From: Hyphomicrobiales bacterium | GTDB lineage: Bacteria > Pseudomonadota > Alphaproteobacteria > Rhizobiales > Beijerinckiaceae | Reading direction: 5' to 3' | Length of the DNA stretch: 8,334 bases | NCBI GenBank assembly: GCA_003164825.1 | Contig: PLUH01000131.1 | Coordinates: forward strand, 25,414 to 33,747 | Part shown: positions 1 through 6,259 of the stretch, piece by piece | Layout of the letters: the number at the start of each line of letters is the position of its first letter | Numbering within the stretch: the stretch's first letter is position 1 | The notes under the pieces: generated by a model | What the model saw: the letters and a program-made list of their open reading frames with translations, nothing else | Databases searched by the model: none | Told to the model about the DNA's origin: nothing | Position numbers and translations under genes: made by a program

Positions 1-2070
1 GGCAAGCCGGCGGCCGCCAAGGGCGCGACCGAAGCGCCGGAAGCGGCCGCCCCGCCCCGCGCTGAGAAGGATAACGCCCCGGCTCCCCGGCGGGCCGAGC
101 GGCGAAGCCTAAGCGAAATCCAAACCGCGCCGGCTCCGACGGGGCCTCTCACATCCGCTCTCGCGGCGCCGGCCGACGCGACGGCGCCAGCTCCCGCGGC
201 GCGGCCCAAGCCCGCGATCGACGCCGGTCCGCCGGCCGCCGCGCCAGCGGCGCCTCCCACCGGCGGGCCGGCAAAACCGCAGGGCGCGGGCGACCCGGTT
301 CCGTCGCCCGACGTCGACGCGCTCGCCCACAACATCGCCCAGGCGATCGAACAGGGCGGCAAGGTGCTGGCCGCTTACCTGCGGCCGCGCGAGAGCGGCG
401 AGCTCAAGAGCGCGATCGCCGACGATATCGGCGAGATGGTGCGATCGATCGGCCGGGTGGCCGAATATTACATGGCCGATCCCCAGCGGGCGTTCGCGGC
501 GCAAGCAGCGCTGACGACCCAGTTCGTCGATCTCTGGGCGGCGACGCTGCAGCGCCTGCAGGGCGAGAAGGCTGAGCCCATCGCCCCTCCCGACGCGTCC
601 GACAAGCGCTTCGCCGACGCGGCCTGGCGCGACAATCCGTATTTCGATTTCATCAAGCAGGCTTACGTCCTGACCACGCGCTGGGCGGACGATCTGGTCA
701 AGCACGCCGACGATCTCCAGCCGCACGATCGCGACAAGGCGCAATTCTACCTGCGCCAGGTCACGGCGGCGCTGTCGCCCTCGAACTTCGTCGCCACCAA
801 TCCGGAACTCATACGCACAACGCTCGCCGAAAGCGGCGAAAACCTCGTGCGGGGCCTTAAAATGCTGGCCGAGGACATCCAGGCCGGGCACGGAACCTTA
901 CGCATACGCCAGGCCGACGCGCGAGCGTTCAAGCTTGGCGTCAACCTCGCCGCGACTCCCGGCAAGGTGATCTTCCGCAACGAACTGCTTGAGCTCATCC
1001 AGTACGAGCCGACCACGCCCCAGGTCTATAGGCGCCCGCTGCTGATCGTGCCGCCGTGGATCAACAAGTTCTACATTCTCGACCTCAATCCCGAGAAGTC
1101 GTTCATCCGCTGGGCCACGGCGCAGGGACTCACTGTCTTTGTAATCTCCTGGGTCAATCCCGACGAGCGCCAGGCCGACAAGGATTTTGACAGCTATATG
1201 CGCGAGGGCATCCTCACCGCCCTCGATTGCGTCGAGCAGGCGACGGGCGAGCGCGAGGTCGCGACGATCGGCTATTGCGTCGGCGGGACGCTGCTCGCGG
1301 CGACCCTCGCCTATATGGCGGCGGTCGGCGACAAGCGGATTACGAGCGCGACCTTCTTCGCCGCCCAGATCGACTTCACCGACCCCGGCGATCTCAAGGT
1401 GTTCGTCGACGCCGAGCAGGTCAAACAAGTCGAGGAGCGGATGGCCGAACAGGGCTATCTCGACGGCTCGCAGATGGCCAACGCCTTCAACATGCTGCGG
1501 CCGAACGACCTCATCTGGTCCTATTACGTCAACAACTATCTCAAGGGCAAAGAGCCGATGCCGTTCGACCTCCTGGTCTGGAATTCGGATTCGACCCGCA
1601 TGCCCGCCGCCAACCACAAGTTCTACCTTCGCCACTGCTACCTGCAGAACGATCTTTCCAACGGGCGCATGGTCTTGGGCGGCAAGACGCTCGACCTCAG
1701 ACAAGTGACGGTCCCGGTTTATGAACTGGCGACCAAAGAGGACCACATCGCCCCTGCCCGCTCGGTGTTCACCGGGGCCAAGTGCTTCGGCGGCCCGGTG
1801 CGCTACGTGATGGCCGGCTCCGGCCATATCGCCGGCGTCGTCAATCCGCCCGAGAAGCCGAAATATCAGTACTGGTCGGGCGGCCCGCCCAAGGGCGATT
1901 TCGACGCCTGGGTGGCCGCCGCCAAGGAGACGCCCGGCTCCTGGTGGCCCGACTGGCTCGCATGGCTGACCGCCCAGGCGCCGGAGAAGGCGCCCGCACG
2001 CAAGCCCGGAGGCGGTAAGCTCAAACCGCTCGCGGACGCGCCGGGAGAGTATGTGCGGGTGAAGGCTTAG
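1..2070 (+). CDS. phaC: Class I poly(3-hydroxyalkanoate) synthase PhaC, 5'-partial
   Basis: This enzyme polymerises (R)-3-hydroxyacyl-CoA into polyhydroxyalkanoate on the surface of cytoplasmic granules. The frame is open from base 1, so the true start lies outside the window; 689 residues are visible. Residues 1 to about 103 are Ala/Pro-rich low complexity. The conserved family starts near residue 104 (VDALAHNIAQAIEQGG). The lipase-like box GYCVGGT puts the nucleophile Cys at visible residue 426 (codon 1276-1278). The general-base Asp is in KEDHIAP (residue 581) and the catalytic His in GSGHIAG (residue 609). WSYYVNNYL and LLVWNSD are typical class I segments. The conserved portion alone has about the usual family length of 570-600 aa, so the Ala/Pro segment is an extension. 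The ATG- or GTG-initiated versions beginning inside the frame would lose conserved N-terminal sequence and are not preferred. No clear terminator follows the stop. Confidence 0.96.
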   Translation, partial: GKPAAAKGATEAPEAAAPPRAEKDNAPAPRRAERRSLSEIQTAPAPTGPLTSALAAPADATAPAPAARPKPAIDAGPPAAAPAAPPTGGPAKPQGAGDPVPSPDVDALAHNIAQAIEQGGKVLAAYLRPRESGELKSAIADDIGEMVRSIGRVAEYYMADPQRAFAAQAALTTQFVDLWAATLQRLQGEKAEPIAPPDASDKRFADAAWRDNPYFDFIKQAYVLTTRWADDLVKHADDLQPHDRDKAQFYLRQVTAALSPSNFVATNPELIRTTLAESGENLVRGLKMLAEDIQAGHGTLRIRQADARAFKLGVNLAATPGKVIFRNELLELIQYEPTTPQVYRRPLLIVPPWINKFYILDLNPEKSFIRWATAQGLTVFVISWVNPDERQADKDFDSYMREGILTALDCVEQATGEREVATIGYCVGGTLLAATLAYMAAVGDKRITSATFFAAQIDFTDPGDLKVFVDAEQVKQVEERMAEQGYLDGSQMANAFNMLRPNDLIWSYYVNNYLKGKEPMPFDLLVWNSDSTRMPAANHKFYLRHCYLQNDLSNGRMVLGGKTLDLRQVTVPVYELATKEDHIAPARSVFTGAKCFGGPVRYVMAGSGHIAGVVNPPEKPKYQYWSGGPPKGDFDAWVAAAKETPGSWWPDWLAWLTAQAPEKAPARKPGGGKLKPLADAPGEYVRVKA

Positions 2071-2106
2071 GAACCAGGGGCGCGATGCCGAAATGCTGAC
2101 GCAACC

Positions 2107-2348
2107 ATGCCAACTGTTCTCCGCTCCGGCGCGTTTCGATTCTTTTTTACAGCTTGGAGAACAATGAGCCTCCGCATGTTCACGTCGAGAGCGCCGACGC
2201 GACGGCGAAGTTCTGGCTCGATCCAGTCGAACTCGCGCGCTCCCGCGGATTTCGATCTCGCGATTTGACGCGACTCCGCGCCAGCATTATCGAGCATCGC
2301 CACGAATTCTTGGAGGCTTGGCATGCCCATTTTGGCGAATCGGCCTAG
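2107..2348 (+). pseudogene. DUF4160 family small protein, frame broken at a T6 run
   Basis: The ATG at 2107 begins MPTVLRSGAFRFFF, a typical DUF4160 N-terminus. The rest of the domain (YSLENNEPPHVHVES, then AKFWLDPVELA and a helical C-terminus ending HAHFGESA) lies in the -1 frame and stops at 2346-2348. The break is at six T residues, 2143-2148. One extra T would restore a continuous product of about 80 aa, the normal family length. A TTG at 2154 could start a shortened 64-aa form, but it would lack the conserved first strand. Explanations are a real frameshift mutation, a homopolymer sequencing error, or ribosomal slippage on TTTTTT. No strong Shine-Dalgarno precedes 2107. The downstream gene overlaps it by 26 bases and is a DUF2442 gene; such pairs are common in bacteria. 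The molecular function is unknown. Confidence 0.8.
2312..2316 (+). promoter_or_regulatory. Shine-Dalgarno of the DUF2442 gene
   Basis: GGAGG lies six bases before the ATG at 2323, inside the end of the DUF4160 frame. It decides the start at 2323 over the in-frame ATG at 2359. Confidence 0.6.
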
Positions 2349-2568
2349 CGCGCAGGCGATGAGCGTCGAGTTTGTCGACGCGTCGCTCCGCATCGGATTG
2401 ACGGACGGCCGCGAGATATCGGCGCCGATCGAATGGTTTCCGCGCCTGCGTGACGCGTCGCCAGAACAGCGCGGCAACTGGCGCCTGATCGGCCAAGGTG
2501 AGGGCATCCATTGGCCGGACATCGATGAAGACGTATCGGTCAACGCTTTACTGGGGCTGCCGACTTGA
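2323..2568 (+). CDS. DUF2442 domain protein
   Basis: This 81-aa cytoplasmic protein has clear DUF2442 features: an early strand reading VEFVDASLRIGLTDGREI, then IEWFPRLRDASPEQR and the C-terminal block GEGIHWPDIDEDVSV. Length is normal for the family. The start at 2323 is chosen because GGAGG at 2312-2316 sits six bases upstream; an alternative ATG at 2359 (residue 13) would still keep the domain core. The gene overlaps the 3' end of the DUF4160 reading frame by 26 bases, so the two were probably co-translated as a small operon. DUF4160/DUF2442 pairs resemble toxin-antitoxin or accessory cassettes in gene size and layout, but no activity is established that I can cite, so that role is inference. 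No signal peptide or membrane segment is visible. Confidence 0.88.
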   Translation: MPILANRPSAQAMSVEFVDASLRIGLTDGREISAPIEWFPRLRDASPEQRGNWRLIGQGEGIHWPDIDEDVSVNALLGLPT

Positions 2569-2579
2569 ATGCTCAAATC

Positions 2580-2712
2580 CGCCTCTTCCTCGTCGAAGGC
2601 GAGAAGAAGTGGGTTCCGGTCGCAGCGATGCCGCGCGTCGACCGCCTCGGCGTTGGTAAGGCGGCTCGCGAAGCCGAGCGCGCGATAAAGCTCTTCCCCA
2701 TACCGGGCCCTG
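2580..2712 (+). pseudogene. Truncated hemB-like fragment (N-terminal region)
   Basis: The translated sequence from 2580 aligns without gaps for 34 codons with the intact hemB of this window from 6669: RLFLVEGEKKWVPVAAMPRV against PLFPIDGEKRRVPVAAMPGV, then VDRL, REA and so on. I count 22 of 34 identical residues. After about 18 missing bases the match resumes (AIKLFP against AIAFFP). At nucleotide level CTTCCCCATACCGGGCC at 2693-2709 matches CTTCCCCTATACCGAGCC in hemB with one base lost. Homology then stops. There is no family start codon and no active-site part (Asp-rich metal site, two lysines), so this is a dead remnant. The divergence implies an old duplicate or a piece of a foreign hemB. 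It begins 11 bases after the DUF2442 stop. Confidence 0.85.
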
Positions 2713-2735
2713 CTTCCCGTGGGCTTGCCGTCGGT

Positions 2736-2864
2736 TCACCTCGGCGGATGCTTGACCTCCTCGCCATACTGCAGGACCTGCACCTTCTCGAGAGTGACGA
2801 GCCCGCCTCGCATCATGCCGTCGAGCACCGGCAGAAACGCCTTGATCTTGTCCTCGGTGTCGCC
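2736..2864 (-). pseudogene. C-terminal remnant of a DUF190 family gene
   Basis: On the minus strand, reading down from about 2861 to the TGA at 2738-2736, the frame gives TEDKIKAFLPVLDGMM followed by RGGLVTLEKVQVLQYGEE. This matches the C-terminal half of DUF190 proteins, which typically read EEKIEAFLPxLDEM then GLVTLEKVxVxxY. The N-terminal half of the domain is absent. Upstream the same frame runs into sequence that, on the opposite strand, encodes a universal stress protein fragment, and then meets a stop at 2981-2979. An ATG at 2897 exists but would give a hybrid with no family N-terminus. DUF190 proteins are often found beside fluoride exporters of the CrcB family; no crcB is seen here. 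I judge this a non-functional remnant. Confidence 0.72.
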
Positions 2865-2957
2865 GCCGACCTTCTCGTTATTGGCGCAACTGGCCATTCC
2901 GGCTTGTATGAAAGGTTGATCGGGAGTCGCGCGGACCGGATCATACAGCTCGCTTGT
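2865..2957 (+). pseudogene. C-terminal remnant of a universal stress protein (UspA) gene
   Basis: The plus-strand frame reads ADLLVIGATGHSGLYERL followed by IGSRADRIIQLAC. This is the characteristic Usp ATP-binding C-terminus: the G-2x-G-9x-G(S) motif (GATGHSGLYERLIGS) followed by the helix that leads to the last strand. The usual last strand (CPVLVV) is lost: after LAC the sequence diverges to EIAARAV. The N-terminal two thirds of a Usp domain (about 100 residues) is missing upstream, where the DUF190 remnant begins in the opposite orientation. There is no start codon or Shine-Dalgarno of its own. A 183-codon open frame from a TTG at 2565 happens to join this piece to the hemB fragment, but it is a chance fusion. 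Confidence 0.8.
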
Positions 2958-3037
2958 GAAATAGCGGCCAGAGCGGTCTCAACAAACGTAACCGCGACAC
3001 TTCGCTTTGAAGAGCCTCATCGACGCCTGACTATGAC

Positions 3038-3063
3038 GGCAGGCGGCCTGCCCACAGGGCAGG
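3038..3063. terminator. Overlapping inverted repeats after the MutS-like operon (weak terminator candidate)
   Basis: CCTGCCC-ACA-GGGCAGG at 3047-3063 forms a perfect 7-bp stem with a 3-base loop. GGCAGG at 3038-3043 can pair alternatively with CCTGCC at 3047-3052. The element begins 10 bases past the stop of the minus-strand operon (3073), the position expected for a terminator. No T-tract follows in the minus direction, so intrinsic termination is uncertain. Confidence 0.35.
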
Positions 3064-3072
3064 GATTGGGCG

Positions 3073-4632
3073 CTAAGCGCGGAGCTTTGGCGTCTCAGCT
3101 GCAGGCGTCTCTGTAGCCTCCGCCATCTCTCCGTTCGAAAAGATGTTGTGATAGACATCCTCGCCGAAGCTCGTTCCCAGAGGCTCCCCCTCGACAAGTT
3201 TGAATGTCCGGCGCCCGTCTTCCTGCCTGTCAGCCCGCAGGAACAGCGCCGAATCGAGATGCTTGTCGTAAAAGCCGTGGGCGAAATCGTACTGATGGCT
3301 GATGAAGACGACCTTGTGTGGCCTTTCCAACAGCGCGGATAGGATTTGCCGGGCGATTTCCGATCCCTCGCGCTCGTTGGTCGCGGCGAACGACTCGTTG
3401 AACAGGATCAAGGCCTGGGGCGTGACGATATTGACGATATCGTTCATGCGGCTGAGCTCCTCGTCGAACTTGCCGCTCCTCATCGTTGCGTCCTCTTCAT
3501 GCTTGAAATGCGTGAATACCCCGTCGACGATGTTCAGTTGAAGGCTCGCGGCAGGCGCGAACATGCCCGATTGGGTCATCAGCTGCGCGAGCCCGAAGCT
3601 TCTCAGGAACGTCGTTTTGCCGCCCTGATTGGCGCCGGTGACGACGATCAGGCTTTTGCCGTCCGCGTTGATGTCGTTGCCGACCGGGCGCTTGCTCGCG
3701 GTCAGCGCAAGACAGACCTCGTAGAGGTCCTTGCAGGAGAATCGAGGGGCGCCGGGCTCTGTCGCCGAGGGAAAGGTGAACGGCGCCCCCAATTCGAGAA
3801 GGCGTTCATGCAGATTGAGGCAGCCGATGTAAAAAGCCAATTCGGTTTGCAGCATCCGGAAGAAGCTCCCGATGTGCTCGGCGCTCTTGGCCAGGGCGTC
3901 GGCCGCGAGCCCAAGGCCGCGGTCCCTCAGTTCGCCCATCGCTTGCGCGCCGGCCTCGTCCCTCGGAGCCAGATAGAGACTGTAGCTCGCGGGACCTTGT
4001 TCGAAGACGGCCCGGTAGGCGCGGGTGAACCAGTTGCCCGGATCCCTGAGCGGCCGCCGCAGGACGTAGTCCACTCCCCGGAGTCCCTTTCCCAGCCCCG
4101 CGCTGACCAGCACGGCTCGAAACTTCAGCCGGTTCAAATGTCTGTCGACGACCGCGAAATAGTCGTCGTCGAGCTCCGTCGAGAGCGTGGTGAACAGTCT
4201 CGTGAACGCTTCGGACCGGAATTGGGCGGCGTTGCGGTCGACCAGCGTGCGCATTCGCTTCAGCACGTCGACGAAGGCGACCATCCGCTGGACCGAAGTG
4301 TCGAGCAGGCCGGAGGGGTACTCCCGGAATGTCGACCATATCTTCCTCTGCCGCTCGGCCGACTCCACCGCGAGACCGTAAAGCTGGCGGACAATGTCCG
4401 GATTGCTCAGGCAGTCCTTAAGCGCGGCTTGCCGGTATTCGATCACGGCGACGTCGTTGGCGGCGCTCGTCAATATCGCCTTCTTCGCCACCTCAAGGAC
4501 GAGCGGGTCCTTGGCCGCCATGGCCGAGAACAGGGTGTCCAGCTCCAGGTCCTTGGTGAGAACGGCCTCATTTGCGGGCGGAGCGTGTTCGAGGTCAAAG
4601 TCGCGATCCCGGTACATGAGAAAGGCCTTCAT
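3073..4632 (-). CDS. MutS-family ATPase without mismatch-recognition domain (second of pair)
   Basis: This 519-aa protein has an N-terminal helical region with IEYRQAALKDCL (64-75), a long central helical core (roughly 80-280) and a C-terminal MutS-type ABC ATPase. Walker A is GANQGGKTT (333-341), where MutS usually has GPNMGGKST. The HFKHEED segment (375-381) and the signature region RSGKFDEEL (385-393) follow. Walker B is ALILFNES (407-414), with Asn412 where MutS has Asp and Glu413 retained. The switch His is in FISH (443-446). The C-tail after 500 is Ala/Glu/Thr-rich. It is much shorter than MutS (about 850 aa) and lacks the Phe-x-Glu mismatch domain and the Smr nuclease of MutS2, so canonical mismatch repair is unlikely. 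The start codon overlaps the previous gene's stop as ATGA (4629-4632), implying coupled translation and probably a complex. Substrate and function are unknown. Confidence 0.9.
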   Translation of the reverse strand: MKAFLMYRDRDFDLEHAPPANEAVLTKDLELDTLFSAMAAKDPLVLEVAKKAILTSAANDVAVIEYRQAALKDCLSNPDIVRQLYGLAVESAERQRKIWSTFREYPSGLLDTSVQRMVAFVDVLKRMRTLVDRNAAQFRSEAFTRLFTTLSTELDDDYFAVVDRHLNRLKFRAVLVSAGLGKGLRGVDYVLRRPLRDPGNWFTRAYRAVFEQGPASYSLYLAPRDEAGAQAMGELRDRGLGLAADALAKSAEHIGSFFRMLQTELAFYIGCLNLHERLLELGAPFTFPSATEPGAPRFSCKDLYEVCLALTASKRPVGNDINADGKSLIVVTGANQGGKTTFLRSFGLAQLMTQSGMFAPAASLQLNIVDGVFTHFKHEEDATMRSGKFDEELSRMNDIVNIVTPQALILFNESFAATNEREGSEIARQILSALLERPHKVVFISHQYDFAHGFYDKHLDSALFLRADRQEDGRRTFKLVEGEPLGTSFGEDVYHNIFSNGEMAEATETPAAETPKLRA

Positions 4633-6164
4633 GAGGGCAACCTTTCCCGCAGCCGGGAATACGTGAGGCCATATTTTTCGGCGACCGAAATGGCGTAAGC
4701 CAGGCCGTCGGGCGGGCGGCGCACGATCTTGAACGTGCGCTCGGCGACATTGTCCGGTTTGACGGTGCTCCCCATGCTGACCGAGGTCTTGCTGAGCGCC
4801 GCCAGTTCATCGATGAAGGTGACGCAGACGCTGAGCGCGTCCAACTCGATGATTCTCATCAAAATCTTGGTGCTGAGGAAGATCGCGTCCTTGAGGCTCG
4901 TCGAGTTGAATACTTCATTGAGAATGATGATGCTCTGGGATGTTGCTTCTTCCAATGTCTTGTGAAGCCGGAACAAATCATCGTGCAATTTGCCGCGCAG
5001 ATTGTGAACGTCCTCCTCCTTTTCGAAATGAGTGAACATTCGATCGAACAGGAACAGCTGAGCGTCGGTTGCGGGGACCGGACAACCGATCGCCGCGAGA
5101 TGATGCAAAAGACCGAACGTCCGCGCGAACGTCGTCTTGCCGCCCTGATTCGGCCCCGAGACGATGATGATCCGCTCGCTGCCGTTCAGGAAAAAATCAT
5201 TGGTCACGACCGGCTGCTTCCGGTCGACAAGGATCTTCGCCAGAGCAAGGTCGTAAGCATCCGCTACGCGGATTTCCTTGCTTTCGGCCGAAACGCGCGG
5301 ATAGCAAAACCTCAATCCGGCGTCCGTGAAGCGGCGCGTATGGGCGATATAGGCGACGTAAAACTGGACCTCCCGATCGAACCGCAGGATCGTCCGGTCA
5401 AAGAAGCTGCTGCTCCGGGCCGAGAAGCCGTCAAGCTCCGCGAATATCTCCGGGTTCAGCAGCGCGACGCGATCGAGGACGCCCGCCTCGATGTGGTTCA
5501 TCTGCTCGAAGTCTCTGAACTTGAAGATGTGATCGCCGGCCGCGCCTTGTTTGAACTTTTCGAAATCCGCCCGAATTTCGGCCCCATAATCGGGCTCGTC
5601 ATGATGATCCGAGACGGTGATGACGCCGTCGCCGATGAGCAGACTGTAGCGAATGGAAGCAAGTTTCCCTTTGAGCGTCGCGATTTCGCTCAATAAGCGT
5701 TGAAAGGCCGAGGAGCCGACGTATTCCTCGATAAAAGTGAAAAAGCCGGCAAGTCCTGGCGAGGAGCGCCCCGCGGCTCCAAGATCCGACAGCAGACGCT
5801 CGACGCACCGACAATAGAGTTCGACGGCGTCGAGCAGCCAAGCTTGCTTCTCATATTTGTAGTGCAGCTTGCCCGCTTGACCGAGGTGCTCCCGCACCGA
5901 CCTCATCGCGTTCGCGAACCTCGTGACGGCGTCATAGTGAGCGTCGTTCTCGAGATCGCGCATCACCTCCTGGCGGTACTCGATGGCTTCGCGGGACTTG
6001 AGCGCCTCATAGAAAAACGGCGCCAGATTGTATTCTTGCTTGCCGGCGGTGATCGAGGCGACGATCTGGTCGAGATTGAGGTTGGCGAAATACGCCGGCG
6101 CCTCAGACATCTCCGCGGCTGAGTCGCCGTCCCGCAAAGGATTCAGAATGCTGCGAAAGGTCAT
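4629..6164 (-). CDS. MutS-family ATPase without mismatch-recognition domain (first of pair)
   Basis: This 511-aa protein is a paralogue of its downstream neighbour. Residues 1-70 hold MTFRSILNPL, LNLDQIVASITAGKQEYNL and IEYRQEVMRDL; a helical core follows to about 330. The MutS-type ATPase has Walker A GPNQGGKTT (337-345), a HFEKEED segment (379-385), signature region RGKLHDDL (390-397) and Walker B SIIILNEV (411-418), with Asn416 replacing Asp and Glu417 kept. The switch-loop segment reads VTFIDEL (448-454), with Asp452 where MutS has His. The C-terminal YAISVAEKYGL resembles the end of the MutS ATPase. ATG at 6164 is preferred over an in-frame TTG at 6197, because family proteins begin close to MxFRSIL and the ATG overlaps the leader ORF stop as ATGA. 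No good Shine-Dalgarno of its own is visible. No mismatch-binding or nuclease domain is present. Confidence 0.9.
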   Translation of the reverse strand: MTFRSILNPLRDGDSAAEMSEAPAYFANLNLDQIVASITAGKQEYNLAPFFYEALKSREAIEYRQEVMRDLENDAHYDAVTRFANAMRSVREHLGQAGKLHYKYEKQAWLLDAVELYCRCVERLLSDLGAAGRSSPGLAGFFTFIEEYVGSSAFQRLLSEIATLKGKLASIRYSLLIGDGVITVSDHHDEPDYGAEIRADFEKFKQGAAGDHIFKFRDFEQMNHIEAGVLDRVALLNPEIFAELDGFSARSSSFFDRTILRFDREVQFYVAYIAHTRRFTDAGLRFCYPRVSAESKEIRVADAYDLALAKILVDRKQPVVTNDFFLNGSERIIIVSGPNQGGKTTFARTFGLLHHLAAIGCPVPATDAQLFLFDRMFTHFEKEEDVHNLRGKLHDDLFRLHKTLEEATSQSIIILNEVFNSTSLKDAIFLSTKILMRIIELDALSVCVTFIDELAALSKTSVSMGSTVKPDNVAERTFKIVRRPPDGLAYAISVAEKYGLTYSRLRERLPS

Positions 6165-6244
6165 CGAAGGCCGCCCCGGACTCCGGCGCGCCTCCAAGCA
6201 AGGGCCGACGCCAATCCGATTCTGGCGATTTCGCAGGCGAACAC
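6161..6244 (-). CDS. Candidate 27-codon leader ORF, coupled to the MutS-like pair
   Basis: A GTG at 6244-6242 opens a 27-codon frame whose TGA (6163-6161) overlaps the ATG of the first MutS-like gene as ATGA. It is preceded by AAGGAGG (6258-6252) with an ideal 7-base gap, the strongest ribosome binding site in the window. The downstream gene lacks a good site of its own. The peptide begins MFACEIARIGLASALAW and ends in an Arg/Gly-rich stretch; I recognise no family and no run of codons typical of an attenuator. The likely role is to load ribosomes that reinitiate on the MutS-like gene. It is in a different frame from that gene (offset of 2), so it is not an N-terminal extension unless a frameshift exists. 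Translation is inferred from the signals only. Confidence 0.5.
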   Translation of the reverse strand: MFACEIARIGLASALAWRRAGVRGGLR

Positions 6245-6249
6245 GAGCG

Positions 6250-6259
6250 CTCCTCCTTT
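6250..6259 (-). promoter_or_regulatory. Very strong Shine-Dalgarno of the leader ORF
   Basis: Minus strand AAAGGAGGAG, close to a full anti-16S match. It sits 5 bases (from its last G) or 7 bases (from the AAGGAGG core) before the GTG at 6244. Its GGAGGAG part forms the 3' arm of the hairpin at 6250-6281. Confidence 0.65.

Noticed and set aside
898..1827. A 309-codon minus-strand open frame
   Set aside because: It is antisense to the conserved catalytic part of phaC. It is long only because the DNA is GC-rich, and no family motif is present.
2895..2981. Upstream extension of the DUF190 minus-strand frame as a complete small gene
   Set aside because: The extension is the reverse strand of a clear Usp motif and carries no DUF190 N-terminal sequence; the frame ends at a stop at 2979-2981 without a supported start.
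2565..3116. A 183-codon plus-strand open frame from a TTG
   Set aside because: It joins a hemB fragment to a Usp fragment through antisense DUF190 sequence and runs into the 3' end of the MutS-like gene. There is no Shine-Dalgarno or coherent fold, so it is a chance fusion of remnants.
3346..4698. A 450-codon plus-strand open frame
   Set aside because: It is fully antisense to the second MutS-like ATPase, its composition (Arg/Glu/Val/Gly-rich) is typical of a shadow frame in GC-rich DNA, and it has no recognisable domain.
6165..6197. TTG at 6197 as start of the first MutS-like gene
   Set aside because: It would add 11 residues without homology. The ATG at 6164 gives the family-like N-terminus and an ATGA overlap with the leader ORF.
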